Shown here in pieces: positions 58,262-64,000 of a DNA stretch of 64,000 nucleotides. Source of the stretch: Devosia litorisediminis (GTDB taxonomy: Bacteria > Pseudomonadota > Alphaproteobacteria > Rhizobiales > Devosiaceae). Made by a program: the position numbers and the translations under genes. The stretch covers positions 2,480,001 through 2,544,000 of the forward strand of contig NZ_JAGXTP010000001.1 in the NCBI RefSeq assembly GCF_018334155.1, read 5' to 3'. Position 1 is the first letter of the stretch. Each line of letters begins with the position of its first letter. The notes below the pieces were generated by a model. The model had not been told where the DNA came from and ran no database searches. It was given only the letters and a program-made list of their open reading frames with translations.

Positions 58262-58526
58262 GCCCCGACCGTATGGCCATACCCATCGCTCGCAGGCCGG
58301 CTGCCCAGTCTCGCACCCGTACGGCTGCAATGCCGCACGCCCAGGCTGTCCCGCCTCTGTCCTGCAGGCCGCCCGTGCGGGAGAGATGGGACCAAGATAG
58401 GCACGCTTTGGGTTGCGGGGATCAGGGTGATAGACGCCACACGCATTGGTCAATCTTCACCCCCTCCCATCTGCCATGAGCGCGATGCGCGAATGGCAGC
58501 TGGTAGGGTGATGTGCAGCAATTGGG

Positions 58527-58556
58527 GCGACAGCCGAGCGTGATCAGCTGTCGCCT
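58527..58556 (-). terminator. Hairpin after the DUF1127-like gene
   Basis: GGCGACAGC / GCTGTCGCC, nine base pairs with a 12-base loop, starting four bases after the stop of the small protein. No T-run follows on the minus strand, so it may terminate weakly or only stabilise the 3' end. Confidence 0.45.
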
Positions 58557-58560
58557 TGAT

Positions 58561-58821
58561 CTAGATGCCCGGCCTCTTCAGGGGATCGGGGATGCCCGAA
58601 TTGTGCGGGGCGTTGTACCAGTAGCTCGGCACGTCGAGCGGCGGCAGGCCGACATCGGCCCGCAGGTAGTTGGGCAGATCAGCCGGGATACGGGGCCGGT
58701 TCCACCAGGCGCCGACAGCGGCACCGACAACGGAGAACAGACCGCGCTGATACACTGCATCTGCGATAGAGAACTCAAGGCGCAGCACAACGCTGCCCTC
58801 GGGAAGAGAGTTTTGCGACAT
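58561..58821 (-). CDS. Small hypothetical protein, DUF1127-like motif
   Basis: An 86-residue protein. The middle segment PNYLRADVGLPPLD resembles the hLLrDIGL motif of DUF1127 small proteins, which are common in Rhizobiales and linked to RNA or phosphate/stress regulation. The rest is Pro/Asn-rich. The ribosome site is weak and another frame overlaps, so this is less certain than its neighbours. Confidence 0.55.
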   Translation of the reverse strand: MSQNSLPEGSVVLRLEFSIADAVYQRGLFSVVGAAVGAWWNRPRIPADLPNYLRADVGLPPLDVPSYWYNAPHNSGIPDPLKRPGI

Positions 58822-59171
58822 GATAATGCCCGGACGCGGAAACGACCGGCCTTCTTGTTGGGTTGAGCGCCTGACGGACTGAAACGGAATCGCGGGCGAC
58901 CCGGATTCAAGTCATCAAACAGTTCTGGTCAGGGAGTGTCCGCAGTCAAAAGGGACTGCACTGGCTTGGACGCTAGTGGCGCGCGCAATGCCATTTGCCA
59001 TGACCTGTATGGAGATCAAACATGACTGTCATGTAGCTGCCTCCCTCAGGTTGGCTGTTGTGGACGAATGTTCTCTAGCTCACGGCAAAGTGAGCCGCAA
59101 GCGAGCATGTGGCGGGATGTCGCACTAAGCTGCGATTGTTGCGCGATGGCAACAGTTTGGCCGCGCTGCGC
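58822..59171. other. Intergenic region between the small protein and tag
   Basis: About 350 bases without a gene. It holds three short hairpins: GCAGTC/GACTGC (58942-58959), GCTCAC/GTGAGC (59078-59095) and TGTTGC/GCAACA around 59137-59154. The last two could end the minus-strand tag transcript, although no T-run follows. The promoter of the small protein should be near 58830-58900. Confidence 0.5.
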
Positions 59172-59816
59172 TCAGCGCGTCGGCATGGGGCGAACCAGCG
59201 CATTGCGCTGCGCTTCCACTTCCGCGCGGCAAAAACAATCGATTGTATGGTCGTTTACCAGACCCATGGCCTGCATGAATGCGTAGCAGGTAGTGGGACC
59301 GACGAACTTGAAGCCACGTTTGCGCAGGTCCCTGGAAAGCGCACGCGAGGCGTCGGTCTCAGCAAGCTTGCGCAGGGCGTCCCAGCTCAGATCATCGGGA
59401 CGGTGTTCGGGCCGCGTCTCAAAGCCCCAGAAATAAGCCGCGAGAGAGCCAAACTCGGCCTGAATTTCGAGCGCGCGCTGGGCATTGTTGATGGTGGCTG
59501 AAATCTTGCCGCGATGGCGGATTATGCCCGCGTCCTGCAGCAGGCACTCGATGTCGGTCTCGTCCATAATGGCGACTTTGGGAATGTCGAAGTCATGAAA
59601 AACAGCGCGGAAGTTCTCGCGCTTGCGCAGAATGGTGATCCAGGAGAGGCCTGACTGGAACCCTTCAAGGCAGATTTTTTCGAACAGGCGCGTGTCGCTG
59701 ATCACAGGACGCCCCCACTCGACATCATGATAGTGTTGGTAGAGCGGGTCGTCACTGGGCCATGGACAGCGTGGCAAGGCAGAAGAGTGCTGCAAATCTG
59801 ACACTGAGTTTGACAT
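59172..59816 (-). CDS. tag: DNA-3-methyladenine glycosylase I
   Basis: A 214-residue HhH glycosylase removing 3-methyladenine from DNA. The zinc snap is present: Cys17 in RCPW, the His of YHDVEWG, and His/Cys in NDHTIDCF. The FEKICLEGFQSGLSW segment carries the catalytic Glu region. ATG 59816 with an AAGGTGG ribosome site is used; the frame runs on upstream without homology. It is divergent from the receiver gene. Confidence 0.94.
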   Translation of the reverse strand: MSNSVSDLQHSSALPRCPWPSDDPLYQHYHDVEWGRPVISDTRLFEKICLEGFQSGLSWITILRKRENFRAVFHDFDIPKVAIMDETDIECLLQDAGIIRHRGKISATINNAQRALEIQAEFGSLAAYFWGFETRPEHRPDDLSWDALRKLAETDASRALSRDLRKRGFKFVGPTTCYAFMQAMGLVNDHTIDCFCRAEVEAQRNALVRPMPTR

Positions 59817-59858
59817 GGGTGGCCCACCTTCACTATCGAATGAGGGGCATTGCTTAGA

Positions 59859-59885
59859 CCGCAATTGGATCAATTGGAATTGCGG
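59859..59885. promoter_or_regulatory. Inverted repeat between tag and receiver gene
   Basis: CCGCAATT - 11 bases - AATTGCGG, a perfect eight-base inverted repeat in the divergent promoter region, with CAATTG repeated inside. Its shape fits an operator for a dimeric regulator; which one is unknown. Confidence 0.5.
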
Positions 59886-59951
59886 AAGACGGTATTGTGG
59901 CGAAGACTTTGCCACGATGACAGACGGATGCAGGAAATTGAGGGTGCGGCG

Positions 59952-60377
59952 GTGATTATTCCGGGTCGATTGCGCGCACTGGTTGTTGATGACAACACCT
60001 ATGCCCGCGCCATTTGCGGTGCGAGCCTGAAAAAACTCGGCGTCACCGACATTACCGAAGCCGATAACGGGGCCGAGGCGATACTCGCGCTGATGACCGC
60101 GCCGTTCGATTTCATGGTGATGGACTGGTATATGCCCGATATCAGCGGCGCGGGCCTGATGCGCGTGCTGCGCGATATCCGCTTCGGCGCCCCCAGCAAT
60201 ACCCCGGTGATCCTGATGACGGGCTATGCCAGCCGGGATAATGTCGCTCTGGCGCGCGAACTGGGGGTCAACGAAGTTTTGGTCAAGCCGTTCACCACAA
60301 CGCAACTGGGTATCGCCGTGGGACGGGTTCTGGGGCAGTCGCAGCAGGCCGGCGGAGATGACGCGGTGTTCCTCTGA
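59952..60377 (+). CDS. Receiver-only response regulator (CheY-like)
   Basis: A ~141-residue single-domain response regulator. It has the acidic pair in VVDDN, the phospho-acceptor Asp in MVMDWYMPD, the TGY signalling residue region LMTGYASR and the lysine of VLVKPF, so it should be phosphorylated. GTG 59952 is preferred because GAGGG sits eight bases ahead; ATG 59928 is in frame without one. No kinase is adjacent, so it probably acts in a phosphorelay encoded elsewhere. Confidence 0.87.
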   Translation: MIIPGRLRALVVDDNTYARAICGASLKKLGVTDITEADNGAEAILALMTAPFDFMVMDWYMPDISGAGLMRVLRDIRFGAPSNTPVILMTGYASRDNVALARELGVNEVLVKPFTTTQLGIAVGRVLGQSQQAGGDDAVFL

Positions 60378-60381
60378 CCCG

Positions 60382-60397
60382 TTAAGGTTTGAATAAC
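60382..60397 (+). promoter_or_regulatory. Imperfect CtrA-like box
   Basis: TTAA - GGTTTGA - ATAAC, one mismatch from TTAA-n7-TTAAC, 112 bases before the L,D-transpeptidase start. It could be a chance match. Confidence 0.3.
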
Positions 60398-60508
60398 CAT
60401 TGGCGTCACCAAAGACTTAACTACGCCCGTTCACCGCAAATTCGACAATTGAAGCCATCGTTACCACCAAACACCGGCCAGTCGCTGGCAGTAATTGTGA
60501 GTGGGACA

Positions 60509-61129
60509 ATGGGAAACACAATCGTGGTCAAGAGTGCGCTGGCGCTGTTGCTGAGCGTATCAATGGTCATGCCAACCTCCAGTGCCGGGCTGCAGCCTGG
60601 ATGGCGGTTTGCTCCCCCACCGGGCATCACCATTACCCAGTCCAAGCCGCGCCACGCGCTGGCGATGCAGGCCAACATGGCCGTGCATCCGATGTATCTG
60701 CGTCAGGTGGTTCAGTACCCCACACATGAGAGCAGCGGCACGCTGGTGGTCGATACAGGCGCGCATTTCCTGTATTTTGTGCTCGGTGACGGGCGGGCGC
60801 TGCGCTACGGCATTGGCGTGGCCAAGTCGGGATTTGAATGGCGGGGAACCCACCGGGTATCGCGCAAGGCCGAGTGGCCAGGCTGGACGCCGCCAGCGGA
60901 AATGCTCAAGCGTCGCCCCGACCTGCCCCGCCATATGGAAGGCGGCCCGGATAACCCGCTGGGCGCCCGTGCGCTTTATCTGGGCTCCACTTTGTACCGC
61001 ATTCACGGCACGACCGAGCCCTGGAGCATCGGGCAGAATGTGTCCTCGGGCTGCATCCGTATGACCAATGCGGACGTCATAGACCTTTACGGACGCGTCA
61101 AACTTAATAGCAAGGTGGTTGTCCTTTAA
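60509..61129 (+). CDS. L,D-transpeptidase (YkuD family)
   Basis: A 206-residue periplasmic peptidoglycan cross-linking or lipoprotein-anchoring enzyme. A signal peptide covers the first ~26 residues. The YkuD motif is complete: HGTTEPWSIG, then SSGCIRM with the catalytic Cys182 and the following NADVIDLY. The ATG at 60509 begins the signal sequence; in-frame codons upstream have no support. Rhizobiales often rely on L,D-cross-links, and many such paralogues exist. Confidence 0.92.
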   Translation: MGNTIVVKSALALLLSVSMVMPTSSAGLQPGWRFAPPPGITITQSKPRHALAMQANMAVHPMYLRQVVQYPTHESSGTLVVDTGAHFLYFVLGDGRALRYGIGVAKSGFEWRGTHRVSRKAEWPGWTPPAEMLKRRPDLPRHMEGGPDNPLGARALYLGSTLYRIHGTTEPWSIGQNVSSGCIRMTNADVIDLYGRVKLNSKVVVL

Positions 61130-61191
61130 TAAGGATTTCCCGCGACACTCATGCTTGCTCCAAACCGGGGCAGCCAGCCTATGGGTCCTGC

Positions 61192-62991
61192 ATGATGCGT
61201 CAGTCTTCCAGCCTTATCACCCGCTTCAAACGCGACGAGCGCGGCGCCTTCGCCGTGATCTTTGGGCTGATGGCGATCGTCCTGATCGCTTTGGGTGGCG
61301 CGGTGGTCGACTATGTGTCGATGGAGCAGGTGCGCAATCGCGGACAGATTGCACTGGATGCGGCAACGCTTGCGCTGCAGCCTGAGATTTTCAAGGTTCC
61401 CGTCAATGTCGCTGACATCAAAGAGCGCGCCGAGGATCTGGTACTGGATCGACTGGGCGGCGAATTTGGCGTGACTGCCAGCCTGCTGGACCCCACCGTG
61501 GACGTGGCCAATGGCACGCTGACGCTGGAAGCACAGATGAGTGTGCCCACAGTGTTTGTGTCGCTGGTTGGCGTCAGCAAGCTTGATGCCCGCATCCGCT
61601 CGCAGGCCACCCGGCGCATGCTGGATGTCGAAGTTGCCATGGTGCTCGACAATTCGGGGTCCATGGGCGGCAGCAAAATGAGCAACCTCAAGACTGCAGC
61701 CTGCAACGCGGTCAATATTCTGTTTTATGATCGCGATGGCTTAGGCTGCAAGGTTCCGACGGGGGTCTCCAAGAACGAGAACGTGCGGATCGGCGTGGTG
61801 CCGTTCACCGCCCTGGTCAATATCGGCACCCAGTTCAAGAACGAGGCATGGCTGGACTGGACCAGCGCCTCGCAGGTGGCCGCCTATGGCGAGATTCTCA
61901 ATTTCGATGATGACGACAACGAAAACACCAAGTTCACCGGGCCGATGGACCGTCGCACGCTATTCAATGAAACCAAGACAGACTGGCTGGGCTGCATTGA
62001 GGCGCGCGTCTCGCCTTATGACACCACTGATGATCCACCGGACATCGCCGAGCGCAAGTTCATTCCACTATTTTCGCCCGACACGGTCTACAACAATAAC
62101 AACAACTACCTGTCGGACAATGGCGGCACCTGCCAGCTCAAGACCTGCACCCAGGAAAAGACCCAGAACAGCTGCTATTACAGCCGGTGGAGTGGTTGGA
62201 CCTGCTACGGGTCCACGAGTTACAAGTACACCAAGCGCGTGGGTAACATGACGACCAATCTGGGTGCGGCCTCCTGCCTGCCGTCTAACCCTGTCGAGAT
62301 TTCGTCGTCGTCCAATACTGGTTCGACGACCACCACGACAACCGTCTACAGCCTGCTCACCGAGCGCGAACTGCAGAGCCGACTGTGCAAGTATAATGGC
62401 ACCAATGAGAACTCGAGCCGCACCAATGACAATTGCCCAACGGCAAAGGTGCTGCCACTAACGGACCAGCCAAAGTCGGTGCTCGACAGCATCAACGCGA
62501 TGGTGGCCAGCGGTAACACCAACATCCAGCAGGGCACTGTATGGGGCATGCACGCGCTAACATCTGGCGAGCCGCTGATCGAAGCCAAACCCATGGCGCC
62601 TGGCCAGGTTTCCAAGGTGTTGATCGTGATGACCGATGGTGAGAACTACCCTGATCTCGGCCCCGGCGATTCCGACATGAATGGCAGCAGCTATTTTTCC
62701 TGGGGGTTTCGTTATGACGAACGGATCGCGCCCAAGAATGAAATCAATACCCGGGCCAAGCTGACCAGCGTGATGGATGATCGCACCATCGCTGCATGCG
62801 AATTTGCCCGCGAAAATCGCGACATCGATGTGTACACGATCGGGTTGGGCTCGAACAATGCGACCAAGGCCATGCTCACCGCGTGCGCCTCGGGCGAGGA
62901 GTATGCCTACTTCCCCAACAGTGCCAACGAGCTCAATGACGTATTCCGCGCCATTGCCGGTCGTCTGGCAGCACTGCGGTTGTCGCTGTAA
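61192..62991 (+). CDS. TadG-like pilus-associated protein with von Willebrand A domain
   Basis: A 599-residue protein. The N terminus has the TadE/TadG signature (RFKRDERGAFAVIFGLMAI with one helix, about 15-40). A VWA domain starts at about 145, with the MIDAS DNSGSMG at Asp153 and the second loop TDGENYPD near 482. Between them lies an unusual Asn/Ser/Thr-rich insert with several Cys (about 300-430). Such proteins join tight-adherence (Flp) pili or sit in the periplasm. No tad genes flank it, so this is an isolated paralogue. Confidence 0.88.
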   Translation: MMRQSSSLITRFKRDERGAFAVIFGLMAIVLIALGGAVVDYVSMEQVRNRGQIALDAATLALQPEIFKVPVNVADIKERAEDLVLDRLGGEFGVTASLLDPTVDVANGTLTLEAQMSVPTVFVSLVGVSKLDARIRSQATRRMLDVEVAMVLDNSGSMGGSKMSNLKTAACNAVNILFYDRDGLGCKVPTGVSKNENVRIGVVPFTALVNIGTQFKNEAWLDWTSASQVAAYGEILNFDDDDNENTKFTGPMDRRTLFNETKTDWLGCIEARVSPYDTTDDPPDIAERKFIPLFSPDTVYNNNNNYLSDNGGTCQLKTCTQEKTQNSCYYSRWSGWTCYGSTSYKYTKRVGNMTTNLGAASCLPSNPVEISSSSNTGSTTTTTTVYSLLTERELQSRLCKYNGTNENSSRTNDNCPTAKVLPLTDQPKSVLDSINAMVASGNTNIQQGTVWGMHALTSGEPLIEAKPMAPGQVSKVLIVMTDGENYPDLGPGDSDMNGSSYFSWGFRYDERIAPKNEINTRAKLTSVMDDRTIAACEFARENRDIDVYTIGLGSNNATKAMLTACASGEEYAYFPNSANELNDVFRAIAGRLAALRLSL

Positions 62992-63006
62992 CAATCTTGG
63001 GGGGGG

Positions 63007-63083
63007 TGGTACCGCCTCTCCGGATTGAACGGAGGACCTCTAGATCCACAATCTAGCGCTCTAACCAACTGAGCTAAGGCGGC
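63007..63083 (-). tRNA. tRNA-His (GTG)
   Basis: Minus strand. Acceptor GCCGCCT/AGGCGGT, D arm with AGCTCAGTTGGTTAGAGC, anticodon stem CTAGA-TCTAG with loop TTGTGGA (anticodon GTG), T arm GTTCAATCC, encoded CCA. The base before position 1 is T, not G, position 72 is U (G1-U72 wobble) and position 73 is A, so the usual G-1:C73 pair is absent, as in alphaproteobacterial tRNA-His. Confidence 0.96.
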
Positions 63084-63418
63084 ACATTTGCCTGTCAGGG
63101 GATCGCCTTAAGCTTGCCCCGAAAGCGCGCGGAACATAGGGCGAGAATCTCGGGATGACAAGCACCCATTTTGCACTTTTTGCCCAGCTCTGCCACAGCG
63201 GGGTGATCAGTGGAAAACTGTCTGGCGCGATCGGGCGCTGACCTTTTGCAAACCATTGGTATTTAACCATGACCGGCGAAGCTGGGCCCTGAGCGCCCCG
63301 CCGCTATGGACCGTGCGCAACCCGCACTATATTGAAGAATACTTAAGGTTCCGGGCACAACTGTGCCGGAATGGCACAATAAGTTGCCGCCAACCCGGGA
63401 CGGAGAAGACGCCGGTTT
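63084..63418. other. Non-coding region between tRNA-His and the sensor gene
   Basis: About 330 bases without a convincing gene. It should hold the tRNA promoter (minus strand) and the promoter of the downstream gene. Two overlapping hairpins lie at 63349-63378, described separately. Confidence 0.55.
63349..63378 (+). promoter_or_regulatory. Pair of mutually exclusive hairpins
   Basis: TGTGCC (62-67 of the 63300s) can pair upstream within TTCCGGGCAC/GTGCCGGAA (63349-63371, nine pairs with one bulged G, AACT loop) or downstream with GGCACA (63373-63378, six pairs). It lies ~40 bases before the ATG at 63419. Confidence 0.4.
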
Positions 63419-64000
63419 ATGGATGCTGAGTGGATCACATCGCCAAATGCACGTCGCGTGCTACAGCATGCCGCAGACCTGCGGCCGGCTTGGCTATGGT
63501 CGCAAGACGGGCAGACCCTGATCTGGCAGAATCCTGCGGCCGGCCTGTTTTTGGCCAAGCTCAAAAAACATGGGCTGAAGCTGGCGCCGCCAGCGGTGCC
63601 GATCAAGGGACAGGTTGCGCGCAATATCCGACTGGGCTCACCGGGCCGAACGAGCCTGGCCCGGATCCAGTTTCTGGCCGGTGAAAAGCCGGCATCGTCA
63701 ACCTGCGCTACGACACCGCTGGTGTGGGAGAACGGGCAGAATGTTCTTCTGATCGTGGGCGTGGATCCCATTGCCGATGACATTGTGGCCGCTGCCGAAC
63801 AAAGTGGCGCCCTGCAGGACGAGACCGACGCCGCTCTGGAGTTGGAAGAGCGCGTTGAGGCCGAGACCCATACCGGCGAAGTTACGCCAAGCCAGGATGC
63901 GGCCAGCCAGAGCACATCCGGCATCTACACAGATGAAACCCCCTCCACTGACGCGATACAGGCTGAGGTGGATAGCGCTGGCGATGACGTGGCTGCGTGG
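63419..64000 (+). CDS. N-terminal part of a probable large sensor/PAS protein
   Basis: The frame is open from ATG 63419 to the window edge (194 codons, no stop). The first ~130 residues contain a PAS-like part (AWLWSQDGQTLIWQN, and a later LLIVGVDPIADDIV); then an acidic Ala/Glu/Thr-rich linker starts at about 140. This resembles the N-terminal region of large alphaproteobacterial sensor histidine kinases, but the kinase core would lie outside the window. GGAG is 13 bases before the ATG, a little far. Minus-strand frames across this part look like shadows. Confidence 0.6.
   Translation, partial: MDAEWITSPNARRVLQHAADLRPAWLWSQDGQTLIWQNPAAGLFLAKLKKHGLKLAPPAVPIKGQVARNIRLGSPGRTSLARIQFLAGEKPASSTCATTPLVWENGQNVLLIVGVDPIADDIVAAAEQSGALQDETDAALELEERVEAETHTGEVTPSQDAASQSTSGIYTDETPSTDAIQAEVDSAGDDVAAW

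Larger units (their letters stand above)
58078..58560. other. Non-coding region upstream of hisS
   Basis: About 480 bases without a credible gene on either strand. It contains, from left to right, the candidate plus-strand RNA (58100-58261), a GC-rich part with the palindrome GTATGGCCATAC (58271-58282) and the inverted repeat CCGCAC/GTGCGG (58333-58380), and a nine-base-pair hairpin GGCGACAGC/GCTGTCGCC (58527-58556) just after the small-protein gene. The minus-strand promoter of hisS must also lie here. Confidence 0.6.

Noticed and set aside
58262..58440. SRP RNA, 6S RNA or RNase P RNA
   Set aside because: The key sequences of these RNAs, such as the GGAAG-GCAGCC loop of SRP RNA, were not found. 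The region is kept only as unassigned non-coding DNA.
63343..63924. A 193-residue minus-strand frame at the right edge
   Set aside because: The plus-strand frame from 63419 is open to the edge and has PAS-like segments; the minus frame is Ser/Ala/Arg-rich with no motif.

Overview
This window is an ordinary stretch of alphaproteobacterial chromosome with no sign of a phage, plasmid, insertion sequence or CRISPR array. The best guess is Hyphomicrobiales, possibly a Devosia-like genus. The signs are a GC-rich sequence, an aerobic-type cobalamin pathway (cobN, cobK, cobE, cobW), a HWE-type histidine kinase, a zwf-pgl-edd operon, hisS-hisZ-hisG with short-form HisG, groESL under CIRCE plus an RpoH-like promoter, a perfect CtrA box, and a tRNA-His that lacks an encoded G-1 and carries A73. 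The genus is inferred from overall resemblance and was not tested. || Layout. 1-8.7 kb: end of purD, a patatin, a GGDEF-EAL protein, a HWE kinase, tadA, an EamA exporter, mutL and a metallophosphoesterase. 8.7-13.7 kb: a minus-strand sugar operon (BadF/NAGK-like kinase, zwf, pgl, edd). 13.9-29.3 kb: a cobalamin region. It contains cobU; cobA-cobB-cobQ-cobD; cobK; cobE behind a structured leader; a CDF exporter; and a riboswitch-headed, translationally coupled run cbtB-cbtA-cobW-phnA-like-cobN-P-loop kinase-cobO. 29.4-33.3 kb: znuA divergent from znuC-znuB-zur across two Zur-box-like palindromes, then a DUF1801 gene. 33.3-45.6 kb: a long minus-strand block (ROK regulator, degenerate EAL protein, P-loop kinase, HAD phosphatase, ribF, ileS, lspA, lipoprotein, terminator, rluB-like synthase with a very long tail, rsmD). 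45.7-52.7 kb: an NtrC-type regulator, small membrane and hypothetical genes, groESL, an EF-hand protein and an orphan BrnA-like protein. 52.7-58.1 kb: hisS-hisZ-hisG, a glycosyltransferase and a TauE/SafE permease, all on the minus strand. 58.1-64 kb: a non-coding stretch with a candidate small RNA, a small DUF1127-like protein, tag, a receiver-only regulator, an L,D-transpeptidase, a TadG-like von Willebrand protein, tRNA-His, and the start of a probable sensor kinase that runs off the window. || How the parts work together. Cobalt uptake (CbtAB), a cobalt GTPase (CobW), CobN chelatase, adenosylation (CobO) and late assembly (CobB, CobQ, CobD, CobU) are all here. The central ring-methylating genes cobG/H/I/J/L/M and cobF are not, so this cobalamin locus is incomplete by itself. 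Zinc import and its repressor form one compact regulon. Histidine biosynthesis entry (HisG/HisZ) is translationally coupled to histidyl-tRNA synthetase, with the single tRNA-His about 5 kb away. || The most rewarding items to follow up are the candidate plus-strand small RNA upstream of hisS, the variant structured leader of cobE, the two unexplained genes embedded in the cobN operon, the His-rich tail on ZnuC, and the CtrA box in front of the EF-hand gene. No clearly new multi-gene system was found.
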